Shown piece after piece: positions 1 through 14,173 of a stretch of DNA of 64,000 nt. The notes beneath the pieces were generated by a model that saw nothing but the letters and a program-made list of their open reading frames with translations, searched no databases and had not been told where the DNA came from. The stretch comes from Clavelina lepadiformis (Eukaryota; Chordata; Ascidiacea; Aplousobranchia; Clavelinidae): positions 25,110,001 through 25,174,000 of the forward strand of contig NC_135242.1 in NCBI RefSeq assembly GCF_947623445.1. The letters are read 5' to 3'. Made by a program: the position numbers and the translations under genes. Each line of letters begins with the position of its first letter. Position 1 is the first letter of the stretch.

Positions 1-794
1 GAACGCGCGATCAGGAAGACAACTTCGATTCCGATCCCGTCAATGGCGGCGACAGAGCCCCAGGTTTTTCTTTTAAAAATTTAACCAATTTTTTAACAAC
101 TGTATTTTAATGTCAAGGCAATAGCTCCATCGGAGCAAACGCTTGTGTCTGAAAATTTTCTGCAATTCTGTCACAAAACATTTTTAGTGCTAAACTACGG
201 TTAACAACTTACTTAACCGGGGACATACTTTACATATGTTTGCCTTGGTAAAAAATTTTACCCTACATGGTTACGGCTTCGAGTATTGCTAGTAAATACA
301 ACTGCATGTTGTTTGATAGTGTTGTACTTAGTGTTATGGATCTTTTTAAAGCATTCTTAACCTGGTGGTCTGAAGCATCCATCGTTTTTGAAATCCTTTA
401 TTCGAATTGACTTCTCCATCCCCCAAGGCCTCAAAATGTATTCGGGTTTTTCCCATCTTGTTCGCAAGTTTCTAGCAAACATTGGAGCGTCTAACGTCGG
501 ACTTTTTATTCCATCAAGTAGGTCCGTCACTGGAAACTCCGTCTTATATAAGCTTCCCAGACTTGCATTCAGCCCCAGCACAGGTTCATTTTTTGAGGGA
601 TAGTTCACATTCGAGTTTGGCCTGTCGGGAGATTTAAAGTCTTTCGATTGTGCAGGTCGCTTCGAGCTCGATGAAACTTTCACGTTGCTTTGTCGTTGTT
701 GTTCAGTTTTGTCGCACAGTTGGAACATGGAGAGGCATAAAACGAAACAGCAGGCAACAAAATAGAGGATTTTAGCCTTTTTCAGCGTGATCAT
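1..794 (-). CDS. GT31 beta-1,3-glycosyltransferase, left-hand tandem copy (partial)
   Basis: Partial gene running off the left edge. The first exon (794-362) begins with a hydrophobic N-terminus typical of a type II Golgi signal anchor (about residues 8-25, ILYFVACCFVLCLSMF), followed by a Ser/Pro-rich stem, and ends at CAG|GTTAAG. It shares the end-of-exon pattern NDGCFRPP with NDGCYRPP in the copy at 2715-4305. Bases 60-1 read WGSVAAIDGIGIEVVFLIAR, matching WGSVSKIDEVSLEVVFLLAK of that copy, so both are GT31 family. The piece expected between them (the R-x-A-I-R-E segment and the strand before it) was not found in 61-361, and exon 1 phase does not join directly to the block at 60-1. The gene may therefore be damaged, or carry an exon I missed. 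The family transfers galactose or N-acetylglucosamine in beta-1,3 linkage in the Golgi; the substrate here is unknown. Confidence 0.65.
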
Positions 795-2714
795 TTAGCC
801 CTCTTCAGCCGCCTAACTTCAATCACAAAAGACGAACATTTGTTTATTTAACTCCCGTCCAAGCTTCTGCGCCTTCACTGAGCATCTGTTCATATCATTC
901 ACATATGGTTTTAACTGATTGACTTTCTATAAATGAAACAACAGATTTGTTTAGTTGAAAATGTCTACTGGCTTCGTTGCCGCTATTCTCTGTAGGAAAC
1001 TGCCCAAGCTAATTTGTTAACCTTTTAACATTTCTTCTGCTTCTGCAGTTACCACCAGACACATAAGCATAAGGCTGCATAAGCTGCTGTGGAAGGTGAG
1101 TCGCATGAAGTGTTCCTCTTGACCGGTCAAGGACGAGAAAGTATTTCTGTTCTTTGTATGCGCTATTTCATTGTAACGTCAACGTACGTAACAAGACTGT
1201 AGCATAGAGCTACCGCTTTGTTGGCATGGATACAAAATTGTGACTGCTCAAACCGCACATTGACTCGAACATCACATATCAAGTCACTGACGTCATCATA
1301 TCTACAGACATCTTAAATTTGCTTTAATACGACGTCTTAAAAGGGTTTCGCACCAACCTCTGCATGTGAATAGGTGTAAATTACACCTCACAGGTGTAAA
1401 TTTCAAACTAAATGAACACAATAATCTTCTATAACAGTCTTTAGATTGGATCTTTCATAGTGACGCGACGTTTCTATCTTACCTATGCACACACCTAGTG
1501 CGGTAAAAAATCACTTATTCTGTCTAATTTGTTGTTTTGTTATAATACATAAATTTTACTTAATCGACAATGCACTAAATAATGGTTGACCTTGACTGCG
1601 TTAAGTTTCAAAAAAGTACAAAGTTGAAGCAAGACACAAAGTTTTGAACAGAATCAAGTAGTTTATAGTAGTTTTAAGTAGTCAAGTAGTTTACTTAAAC
1701 CACCACAATAGAACACAAAATGTTTCAAAAGTTAAAAGTTTCAAACTTTTTCCGGACCGATATTGACATTTTTCTATTTTAACCCAAAATACAGTATTTT
1801 TTTATCAAAAATCATCGTATTGGACGGTTATTTCTGATTAATCGAAAAAGAGCGAAAATTAAATGCATCGTTATTTGTTTGATAACTTCATGCTTGGTAA
1901 GTCATGCGGTTATAACAATAGATTTTAAAGCGACTGTAAATAGCTCTTGTGTGCGTCATAACATAGCCCCTTGTGGGGAACTGGCTACAAAAAATACCAA
2001 CGAAGGAAGTCAAAGTTTTAGTCTCATTCGCTCAATCTCATTCGCTCAATCTCATTCGCTCAATCTCATTCGTGGGTTCAAAAGATCATTCTAAGGAATT
2101 ATCCCGGTTCTTTTGGGTTTATCTATTCAGTTTATTCTGCAAAATACTTTTGTAATAACATGTTAAACATAAGATTTCCAAACAGTTGAGCTTTAGTTGA
2201 GGCAGTCATGGCCAACTGTCTCAAGCAGGAAACATTTTCTCTGTTCGTGCAACGAGCCCTGGAAACAGTGGGTTGCGAATTAAAACCAATACGTATTATA
2301 TTTATACTTATATATACTTTTTATATATACTTTACATATATACTTATATTTATACAAATATATTTTTAGCTGTTCATTCTGGTCCACCACTGAGAATCAC
2401 TTGATATATTTTGTTGGAAAACAACATGCGCCGAAACACAGGCATAACTTGACGTGGACAGACGTCTTTGAAGAACGTCTGCGTCACACCTCGTCTAAAC
2501 GGCGACTACTCGAAATACGATCTGTGAAAAAAGAAAACACACTTTCTTTCACAAACAACAAAAACAAGAGCTTTCTCAGCAAGTGAACGTGGTGTCCTGC
2601 CGCTACCTAGCGACTAAGATGACGCTGCAATAGATTATTGCCCTCGCCGCTGATGGGCGCTATTGTGCACCATTTATATTAGCACGCAACTCTGAGTCGT
2701 ACTTTGACGAAACT
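795..2714. other. Intergenic, no gene seen; AT-rich, small repeats
   Basis: No convincing exon. It holds a 14-bp tandem repeat at 2023-2072, an AT-rich TATATACTT-type stretch at about 2290-2370, and a cluster of T-box-like half sites at 1372-1399. Confidence 0.6.
2023..2072. repeat. 14-bp tandem repeat, 3.6 copies
   Basis: The unit CTCATTCGCTCAAT is repeated without visible change across 50 bp. It is a simple minisatellite; the short open frames crossing it are a by-product of the repeat. Confidence 0.9.
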
Positions 2715-4305
2715 TCACCGAAATCTTATCAAAACTTTTCTCAGTTTCAAGCCCGGTCTGTGCATCTTCCAATGGAAACGTATCTGCTTGGGGACTTCCC
2801 CTGATAATGCGGACAGCATCGGGACATCTCCGTCCTCCACCATCACATTTTCACCAGTTATAGTGTTGGGACCTAGACCCAGTTTCTGTCTCAAAATTCC
2901 CGTTATCCATACCGCGTCATTCGGTATGCGCACTGACGTCATCGCTGCGTCAACGATCAGTTGACAGGTAGAAACAGACGTGCTGTAAAAAGCCCCCTGA
3001 CAATGCGGGGGCAGAAATTCAGGGGGGTAAAGTTCAGGGCTGAGCGACCAGGGGTACTTGGGGTCTCGCGATACGATGTCGTGCTGCCTGAAGCTGAGAC
3101 CACAAAGGAAAGGAAAAATGTTTGACGTCATACACCCCCGCCCGTCCACCTCGGGCATCTGACGCACGTGATAGCTGAGGTACTCTACGACTGTTCCGAG
3201 ATTAACCGCAATGTTTTCATCAACCGTTGTGAAGAGGTAATTTGGCGGGAAATGCTTGACAGCCCAATGCATGCCGGCGATGGAACGGTCCGGGTAGATC
3301 CTTTAAAATATCAAGCATTTAATTTATTTGAAAACAATAATCCTTATTTCGTCACAAAAACTCACCCTGTTGATTTTTTCAAGTTAATTTGAAGAATATC
3401 GCCGTATTGGTCGCTTTCGGTCGATATTTTACTTTGAATTTGTTCAGAATGAGCTTTGGCCAGAAGGAAAACAACTTCGAGTGAGACCTCGTCTATTTTG
3501 GAAACTGAACCCCAAGATTCCCGAATCGCGTTTCGAACATCCACATTCACGACGTCCGATTTGACAACTATTATCATTCCCCATTTTTCTCGCCGTTCTA
3601 GAAATTAAATCGCGCTTGGCTGCTGTGTTAATCGATTTTTGCAACAAAATAGAAATGACTTACTCGGGGGTCGGTAACACCCGTCGTTGTCACCGGACCC
3701 GAACTTTTCACGATCTGGAGCAAAAAAGAAGTCCGGTAAATTCCACGCTTCGTCGAGATTTTCAATTAATTTTATGGCTTTGGAAGTTGTGGGGTCAACT
3801 TTTTGCTGATCCCTTAGAACCGCAAAATCCTTTCGCCGCGTCATATACCGCTTAGCAACGGAAGCATTCAGCATAAGGATTCCTCTGTTCGGTTTGATAT
3901 TGTTCAAGATCGGGTCCGGGTTCGGTAGGATTGTCAAAATATCCCGAATACGTATTTTATTTGTGATAAAGTTCGTGCCAAGAATTTTTTCCTCCCAAGT
4001 ATTCTTCGTGTCTTTTGACATCATTCTGTTAAAAGAATGAGGTTTGTGACCTTTTCGCTCCATTATGCCATTTTTCTACGATTATTAAACCTACATAATC
4101 GGACATTGTTACGTAATTTTAATTTGAAAACATCTACAGTATTCATCGTTTATATATTATTAAATAATATTTTTTATGTTTAAATGTACACTCACTTGCC
4201 ACAACCGCTTTCTCTTTGTTTGCTAACAATCGCATTGATGAACAACAATGACGCAACAAAAGCGAAGGAAATTACAAAAAAGTTCCATTTTATTGAGATT
4301 TGCAT
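2715..4305 (-). CDS. GT31 beta-1,3-galactosyltransferase-like protein
   Basis: Golgi glycosyltransferase of the GT31 family, 429 residues in four exons: 4305-4196, 4025-3664, 3597-3366, 3300-2715; all splice sites are GT-AG and phases agree. Exon 1 gives a type II signal anchor (residues about 8-29). The stem in exon 2 ends at NDGCYRPP. The family signature R-N-A-I-R-E-S-W-G lies at residues 179-187. The region matching the metal-binding D-D-D reads V-D-E-N (residues 261-264), followed by AVN; the C-terminal half keeps YPPEFLPPHCQGAFYS, like the family's Y-P-x-Y-x-x-G motif. The late E-D-V motif appears as N-D-A-V. The start was chosen because it supplies the membrane anchor and a phase-2 donor matching the good acceptor at 4026. 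A tandem copy lies at 1-794. Donor and acceptor sugars cannot be told; the altered metal site may mean weak or changed activity. Confidence 0.88.
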
Positions 4306-6366
4306 CACTTTACTCCAACTGACTCCTTAGTAATTAACAAGAAACATTACATTCGAAGCACGGTGATAAGATCTAAACTTTGCTTTCTTCCGTCACAAGG
4401 ATCTTATCTATGACGTCATTTGTAGAAGTTTTCAAATTCCTTGATCACAAATGGCGCGACCGACCAACTGTACTGGAGCATGACGTAGCATACTCAACAA
4501 TTCACTGTGATAAGTGCGTGCCGTTACAAGACAACCTTCGCTGGTGAATTATATAAAGCCACGGTAGATGAATCGTTGTGGTCAATGCAGTCAAAAATGT
4601 TACGTCACACTATAATGCGCTTTGAATGAGTTAATTGTTGATTCGTCGGCATTTGTTTGAATTATTTTTGAACTTGCTCATTTCATCTTATCTTAACCGC
4701 CCAAATTTAAATCGCAATCTTAATTCTTATTGGCATAGATGCCATTATTGCCTTTGCTTAAAATTGTGACTTGCAAAACTAGAAAACTGTCAAAAACCAC
4801 CGCGTGGAAACGAACGACCTCGATTTTTTGACAAAATCGCTTTTCTCGAACTCGTAAACGTCGAAGTTGTTCAAGCGTAATCTCTGTTCCCAATTTGTTT
4901 CAACAACTGATGACGTCATCTGAGTAATAGATAGACATCCCGTCTCGTGATTGGTGGAAGTTTCAAAGTTTTCTTAACAAATGCGTTTATGACATCATAA
5001 GGAAATCTGTTTAGGCAAAAGGAAAAGCGTAAAATCGAATTCCAAATTTGCTGATAAAACAAAACAATTTTATAGTGGTAATATGACCTGTGTAAAATAG
5101 ATGTCATAAGATGCAATAAAGTTTCTTTGTTTTGGTTGCAAAATAAATAAGGCTACTATCCTTGACGTCACAATTACCTTCATGGTTTAATTTCATTTAC
5201 AAAGAACAGAGTTCAGATCAGTGAAATATCGGTACAAGCCGTAACTCGCTAAGGGCAAGTTATCTAAATAGTTTTTTGTTAATTGCGTGTCTCGTTACTG
5301 GAACCACTTAAAGTCGTGTTTCCTTTCAAAGCAGAATTACTTTTGGTGATTTTATCAGATATTATCAGATATTAATGCGCTGATCGAAAGCTTTCTCTGC
5401 AGCAGCACTCAACGTTGCAAAATAATCCGCACGGTAAGCTCGCTGGCGCCACTACTTGCCTAACACTTATATGTGTAACATTCCGCATGGAGGCGCTGTT
5501 TCTCTAGAAGAGCTGTTGGCTTTTGTTGTATTTCATAGATAACTCAAGATTGTTTAGAGTTTTAAGCTTTAAAATCAAATGCAACTTTTCAATACGGAAA
5601 AAGATTGCTCGCTCGCATAGGTTTAACGTCAGTTTTGCTGTTAATTAGATCTCAATAAATCCCAAAATATCACTATAAGCTGTCCACGGGGTCGCTGTTC
5701 AGCGTGGCTGGGCTGTTCAACGTCGCCATTGGTTGGCATTACTTGTGTTTATTCATGATTTTTTTAGGCTTTGAGCGTTATTTGGTAATGCTTAACTTTG
5801 TTAGTGTATCAGCCTTTCCATGCCAGACACTAAGATTTGAAAAACAAACAGACTAGATCAGCAAAGTGACATCTTCAAATCACTTAACTTATTCAATGTT
5901 GGTCCAACAATGACAAACTACAAATGCCAGATGTTTGTATGAAATAAATATATGCCTGGTAAGCTTGCACAAGACATCTTGAAATGGTCATACCGCATAA
6001 ACCAGTGAGCATCAACATGATCAGCTTATACTTTAACAGCCTAGAACTAAAACTTCCTGCAAATATTTAGCATAATGTTACGTGTTTGCTATTATTTTTA
6101 CCAGATATTTCCTGCGGTGAAATCATTCCTTCAGAAACGTTCAGTAAGTAGTTATATGACTTCAATTTATATTTCTTTACATACACCAATTGATACTGTT
6201 TTGGTTTAGAATTATTAATAAGTCTTGTAGAACAGCGAAAAAGTTTGAACAAAGTTATTGCGCCGTGCCAAAATTGATGTCACAACTGGAATGAACAATT
6301 CGAGATTTCATTAATATCATATATACGTCATAATCCAAATAACGTCACAAATACGACACATGGATG
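4306..6366. other. Intergenic, nothing recognised
   Basis: AT-rich sequence between the GT31 gene and the 3' end of the fibrinogen-domain gene. Short open frames lack paired splice sites or family resemblance. On the minus strand a TATATAA string at about 4550 lies roughly 250 bp upstream of the GT31 start and could be core promoter, which is weak evidence. Confidence 0.5.
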
Positions 6367-7971
<1,605 letters not shown>

Positions 7972-9650
7972 GATTTTACTTAAATCCTGATATTCTGTCT
8001 ATACTATGAGATAATTAAATTATCTGTTTAATTTTACAACGTTAGATTTTTAAACATCGCTCTTATTAAATCACATATTATTGAAACTTCTTGCTAACAG
8101 AACAGACTTGTTTTCATTATGATGACGCTTCACTGAGAGCATCCTGTGAGGTTTATCCTGTTTTCTTGATTAAGCGCAAACTTCCGCTCAGCACGCATTA
8201 ACTATGTATATTTACTGCATGCTTTCGTCTGTGATTGTAAGAAGCAGCGTGGGTTCTTGGTTCATATTTTGCTCGCATTCCTTCTCCTTGTAAGTTTTCT
8301 GTGCGTTCATAAATGTTTTTACTTCAATTTAAACTTTAATTTATTTCAAATTTATTCCTTCTCATGCATTTCAATGAAGGAGCAGGCTCTCTGTCTCTCA
8401 TTTCTCTGAAAAACATCCTATGACCTATGCAACGCTCTAACTAGCTCACACGTCGCCAATGCTTTACAGGAATCTTTTTAATATATTGCGAGATGATCTA
8501 TGAACGATTTTGGGTCGGATAAGGTGAGGAACCTTTGGTTTTGGTTTTCATTTTTGTATTTTTCTCTTTTTTTAAACACTCTTTAAACGAGATTCAACGC
8601 ACATAATATTACGCAACTCTTTAGATGAGTTTATAGCTTTCTTAAGTTTAAAAAATTTATAACAAACTTGTTTTTGTAATGGTTATGCCCCAATCTTAAC
8701 ATACAAGTAAAAGCTGTTAGACAATTTAAAGCATGGTTTCAAATATATGGATGCAGTTTCTTGGGCAAAGTGCAAGTTTTCTGACGCAATCCTGAGCGTA
8801 GAAGGAATTTAAAAAACTTGTATTTAGCATTAAAAAATTAGAGGGTAAAATTCAGTCTATCCAAATTTTGCTCAAGATTTGTTCTGTTTTTGCTCCATCT
8901 AGCAATATCATCACTCACACCCTTAAAATATTGTATGATATATTACATTCTTATGTAATAAGCAACATGCAACTTTTATAAGCATTTTCTTCTTGATACA
9001 CGAAATTTCTACTTATAAAGATCTTTAACACTTCTACGAAAATTTTCTATAGTCAGATAGTGATTTACAACTGATCATAACTCCACAATTGGCCGGCTGT
9101 TGGTTTGTTGTGATTTTAATTTAATAACAGAAACAATGTGTGTCAAGTCACGCTTTCCTGGCTCACTGAAAAGGTTTTCGTTTGAAAGATTCAATATTTT
9201 CCAATCAAAGCACTAGTAAGGACTGTCTTAATTTGTTTCACTTCTCGTTGTTTATGTTTATATATTTATATTTTATCTTCTAGTATACCCATTGCAGAGT
9301 TATGGTGACATTTCACTAATTGGCATCCGCATGTTTTTCTTCGCCGAAGCGTGAATACCAATTCTGTCTGATTTTTGACGAATCCTCGTTTGATAAAACT
9401 CAATTGGTAGATCAACAAAGGTCAGTTGTTAAGGATCACAAATAGATGCGCAGAGTTAACGATAAAGGTGAAATATGAGTCAGTGCGAAATGAACGAACA
9501 AGTCGCCTTTTAACTAAAAACCTCTGCACGGCCTCAGCCACCTGGTATTGACGTGATTTTTCCAAAAATCCTTAATGTTGATCAAGATTTGAATTTATTA
9601 TTAAATTAAATTATTTGGTAACACTGAGTATGGTTCGGTGGTTTTTGCGT
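7972..9650. other. Intergenic, nothing recognised
   Basis: AT-rich, with no exon-like block that has both splice signals and a meaningful frame, and no repeat of note. Confidence 0.5.
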
Positions 9651-9724
9651 TGACGTGTCGCTTGGGCCTGCACATGAGGTTAAGACCCTTGAGGCCACTG
9701 ATGGCGATAACCGACAAAGCTTCA

Positions 9725-11149
9725 TTGTGACTGGTGGGTACAGTGCGTAGTGTAGAAAAGATTAGTCGCAAATTCTGTGAAGGCAGGTTTCAACAAAAGT
9801 TTTAAGAAAAACTTTCAGGCAGTTTTGTCACAGTTTTAAAGTAGATCAATTCTCTGCACGTTCATTTAGCAATGCTCAAAAGTTAACATGAAAGAAGAAA
9901 CAATAAGGCGAGAAGCTCAATTATATGCTTCCAGACTTGTTTGTTACGTTTAAAATTAACGTGTTTTATGCTGGACAGAATCTTTGTTAAAACCGAGCTC
10001 CAAGCGTTTAAGCTAAAACTGAATCTCTTACTAGAAATCCCACGGATTTTTTTTTAAATTGGACAATAAACAACCCTGGATACAGTTGTTAGATTTCGAC
10101 AATCAGTTAAACGTCATAAACAACAAGTTTGATTTTACTTACGTGATTCTCTTGTTCGATCGAATATGAGTCTTCTGAGAGGGTCGTCCAGCCTATTTAT
10201 TCTGATGCGGTTTCGACGCTCTGGTTCAGGTGAAAAGTCGAAGGGAGGTCTGAAATAAAAAAGCAGAAAAGTTGATTCATTAACTTTTCTTATCAGTCAA
10301 GTTTGCGAGTAGCAATGCAAGTCAGATGAAATCTAGCAATGTTCACAGAAGAGCCAATATGCGTAAACATGAAAGCATGAAACTGTAGCAGGGGTTGATT
10401 GACTAATTATGTCTTGTTAGTGTGTATCTATGTTGCTGATCGTTTTTAGCAATCTGAAAGCAAAACTTTGAGATTTTCCATCAATAACTCAAGAAATCGG
10501 ACATGACGAATAGTTTTAAAATGAAAATTTTACTCACGTTTGAAACCGCATAGGGTGCCCTCTTGTGACACGAATTGGTGTGGACCTGAAATGAAAGCTA
10601 AATTATTAAACAAGTTTATTTCGTCGATACGAAAAAAGCAACGGTTTAGGATTTTCAGATTTTAGTACAAGTTAGGCATTTACATTATTTGATGAACCTT
10701 TTTTTATACTTACCTCAACGGACCATTTGGTCATGGCAGATCTAGATCTGATGACCTGAACCTCGCTGAACGACGTAACACGGGCTGGTCAAAGTTTTTG
10801 TACAAAATAGTACGCTAATGGGTAAATGATAGATTTCATGAATAACTAATGATTGGACAAAAACAGTGTCATTGCAGCAACAACAGAAGTTTTAAGATTG
10901 CTATTAAGGAAAAGACTTCTACTAAACACTTAAAAAAGTTTTCTTAATGTGATTGAAATTTGTAATCAGTTGTCCGCCAGTTTCTAATATGTTGTTCGAA
11001 AATCTGGCGGCATTTCTGCACCAACACAACCTTGTTAAAAGCTTGAAAACCAGACCAAAACAAAGTGAATATTTCTTACATATCATCCGGTAACGGCGCC
11101 CTTTGAGCTGCCAATATTTCCTCTTTGGGGACAACTACGGCCGAAGACC
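9725..11149 (-). CDS. Unrecognised gene, probable exons only
   Basis: Several short minus-strand blocks look like exons: about 11149-11087 (SSAVVVPKEEILAAQRAPLPDD, after CAG, before GTAAGA), about 10778-10716 (EVQVIRSRSAMTKWSVE, before GTAAGT), about 10586-10540 (STPIRVTRGHPMRFQ, before GTGAGT) and about 10251-10145 (PPFDFSPEPERRNRIRINR and on to FDRTRES, before GTAAGT). A possible last exon follows at about 9775-9725. The strongest pair is the last two named internal exons, which join in phase to give an Arg/Pro-rich open frame. The join from the 10778 exon to the 10586 exon does not keep phase with the obvious donor, so the model is incomplete. No start codon was fixed and no family is recognised. 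Boundaries are approximate. Confidence 0.4.
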
Positions 11150-11199
11150 TGCAAAAACGACGCATTGTTAAACCAAAGCATTTAAAGGACAGATAATTA

Positions 11200-13640
11200 T
11201 TAACTCCAATTATTATCTGACAGGACAGCGACTGACAGGACAACTTCTTCAAAACCGCAAACGTATCAAAACGACCATTGATAAAATAGCTATTTCTACT
11301 TCAGCGTCTCACAAAATAGTGATTCCCACAATTTTTTGCACAATCGGACAAAAAGTTCATATTCTTTCACAATTATAGGATATTGTACCTTTCCCGCTCC
11401 AAGTGGAATTTAGTTTGTCAAATTTTTTCTACATTTAACTCTTTGTTGATCGCTATTTTGCAGTAGCTAAAGTACTATAGAGTTGCTCTTTTAAATTCAC
11501 TGGTTTGACACTGGGTTTGACCCAATTGACGTTTCTTGCGGTCGCTCTTATAACAATCGCTATACGCCATCTACCATCGGAACATGAACAATCACGTTCA
11601 ATCGCCAAACACGTTGCTAAGAAAGCAACCGCTTAAACTGAACTTACTTCTCGCTACTTACAATGCTCTTTCCAGCAGTTTGCTACAACTGACTTCTTCT
11701 CAACATTGTTCAAGTTTGGGATAAGTGGAAGGCGCGGTCACGTGAGATGTGGAACGTTGATTACCCTAAAAATGCGTGTAGAAAATCGTTGCTGCTAGCG
11801 ATGAATTAACTAATTGCGGGGCCCGTGGTAATTGTGCGTTTTTAGGCCAAATTTAATGTGTCTTGAAAAATTATCAAATATTAGTTCAACTAGGCTTTTG
11901 CCTTCTTGCAAAATTTTAAATAATTGCCCAAATTTTATAAAAGATTACTTAAGAGAACAACTCAAAATGAATGCTTGCACGGGGCAATAGCGTTATCAGC
12001 AACATCGCGGGACCGATATCAAAGTTCGGGGCACACTTTCCACACCAGCCCAGGTTGTTGCATTATAGAAACATAGGAAGACATAACAGATCGACAGGTC
12101 CAATACTTATCAGTGTTGAAAGCACAAACGTGACAAGGATGATAATTGCGACGACAATTGAGTATACGTCGACTGTAAAATATGACCATGACCTTGTGCT
12201 TTGAACGATTGATGACAAAATTTTTCAATATATGATTCCGCAAAGATGAAACGTATTATATGACGAGGCACTTCGATCTCGCTTTAGCGTTTCTTTATAC
12301 TTTCGCAATAATCGTGCAACCTGGTCGCACTTTGCCACAAATCTACAGAAATGAAAATACGATTTGCAACTCACCTTACGATAAAGCGTTACAAATCGGT
12401 TATAGAATAATCTATACGAGCAATACATTGAACTTTCATGGCTCATTATTAACAAAGTTACCCTCAAAATTTCTACAAATAAATGAGTCTGTAATGAAAT
12501 GATTGGTTATTGTTGTTGAACTTGACTGTACCAGTCACTCCAATACAATCTTTGATTGTCTGAATGTTTATTGTCTTCGATATAATGAGCCTCAAGGTCG
12601 TTGTCTTGCTTTGTCAATCCTAGACTCGACTGTTCAGCCAAAAGCTGATTGTCTTGTGTTGCCGACAACCAAAGTTGTCCAACTTGACACTGAGCTACTT
12701 TAGTTTGTACTCATCAGTAGATTGCACAAGAATGTTGATTGTATAAACTGATTATATTGTTTCTTCTTTATACGATTACAAATTGACAGAACATTGGTAC
12801 GTCAACAGCATTTCATTCAACAGTTAATGTATTAGCATTTTGGCTTAGCTATATTCAACTGTATTAAATTGTCGGTTGCTGGTAACTACCAAACTTGTTA
12901 CTGGCATACGCTAACACACTTACTTTTGGCAAACTGAACGCATGCGAGAAAGGCACAAATATTACGTCACAACAACGGTACAGGAAGTGATTGTGGCTCG
13001 TGTTACGCTTTGCTAAAACGACACATAAGTACGAGAATTGTAAATCTTACACAATCTGTATATTACCTTTGGTTATTATCATAATATTATCACAAGTCAA
13101 AACAAAAATTGTGGAACTTGGTAAGCCGCTAGGTGACGGCAGAGGACTTTATGCTCCGTTCATGGAAAATGACATTCGTTTTGAACTCATTTGAGGACAT
13201 TTCTTTCTTGAATAAACAACAATTTAAGTGAACTACAGTGTTGATTCAGGTTCAATAACGTAGCCCACAGATAGCGTGACGTTTTCTTTGCGCTATATAT
13301 CTATAGAACAGTATTAGCAGGCCACATGGCAAGGAGCATTATACAGCTTACAAGAGGTTCTTAGCCCTTACGATGATCACTTGATCAGGATAATTTTGGA
13401 GCCTGCAAATACAGTATTTCTAGGCGCACAATCACCAATAAATCTAAAAATGTCTTTTTTTATGGCAGCGACGGCAGTAAGTATGACGCAACAATATCCT
13501 ACTGTTTATGCGTTGTTGATCGCGGTCGGCCATTCGTTGACTAGTTGTGCTTCTGAAGTCGATACGAACCATCAAGAAAGTCGGCTAAAGCATGAGATCG
13601 TTGTTGGCACGTTAGTCTGCCGATTGGTTAAAGCACTGTG
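11200..13640. other. Intergenic, nothing recognised
   Basis: Contains several 60-90 codon open frames on both strands that overlap one another and lack signal, motif or splice support. No gene is claimed. Confidence 0.5.
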
Positions 13641-13649
13641 GCCGCAATA
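13641..13649. repeat. Target-site duplication, left copy
   Basis: GCCGCAATA, repeated exactly at 14165-14173, directly bordering the foldback element. Confidence 0.85.
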
Positions 13650-14164
13650 GGGAGCACGACATATGGCCGCGGGAAAGTGGCCGCGAACAAACTCACCGGG
13701 GTCAACTGAACGTGACGTAAATTGACCGCAGACAAACTGACTGTGACATAAACTGGCCGGCGATCAAATTAACCGTCGATAAATTGGCCGGCGATCAAAT
13801 TAACCGGCGACAAATTGGCCGTCAAAAGGTCAAAATTTTAAACTCGGTAGTATATGATATGTAAAGTAAATATTTGTTTGTAACTATTTCCTTTGTTTTT
13901 AACAAAATTGTTTTTTATTTCAATACACATTGAAACGTTTATTGAAATAAACAGAAGTGACTAGATAGTGAATTAGAATTTTGACCTTTTGACGGCCAAT
14001 TTGTCGTCGGTTAATTTGATCGCCGGCCAATTTATCGACGGTTAATTTGATCGCCGGCCAGTTTATGTCACAGTCAGTTTGTCTGCGGTCAATTTACGTC
14101 ACGTTCAGTTGACCCCGGTGAGTTTGTTCGCGGCCACTTTCCCGCGGCCATATGTCGTGGAACC
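13650..14164. mobile_element. Foldback DNA element with 9-bp target duplication
   Basis: A 515-bp element whose two ends are inverted copies about 180-190 bp long, around a ~140-bp AT-rich centre. The left arm (13650-about 13840) and right arm (about 13976-14164) match almost perfectly from CACGACATATGG inward; the outermost bases differ slightly (GGGAG versus GGTTC). The arms are built of degenerate short units such as GGCCGGCGATCAAATTAACC. Both sides are flanked by GCCGCAATA (13641-13649 and 14165-14173), a 9-bp target-site duplication. It has no coding capacity, so it must have been moved by another element's transposase. Long inverted repeats made of sub-repeats plus a 9-bp duplication are typical of foldback or Mutator-like non-autonomous elements; the near identity of the arms suggests recent origin or arm correction. 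Confidence 0.88.
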
Positions 14165-14173
14165 GCCGCAATA
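14165..14173. repeat. Target-site duplication, right copy
   Basis: GCCGCAATA, identical to 13641-13649. Confidence 0.85.

Noticed and set aside
4916-5116. 66-codon minus-strand open frame
   Set aside because: No splice partner, no motif; AT-rich chance frame.
12019-12703. Chain of 60-80 codon open frames on both strands
   Set aside because: They overlap each other, have no splice partners, signal peptide or motif, and read as low-information AT-rich translation.
13381-13650. 89-codon plus-strand open frame next to the foldback element
   Set aside because: No family resemblance; it ends at the element boundary and has no splice or promoter context.
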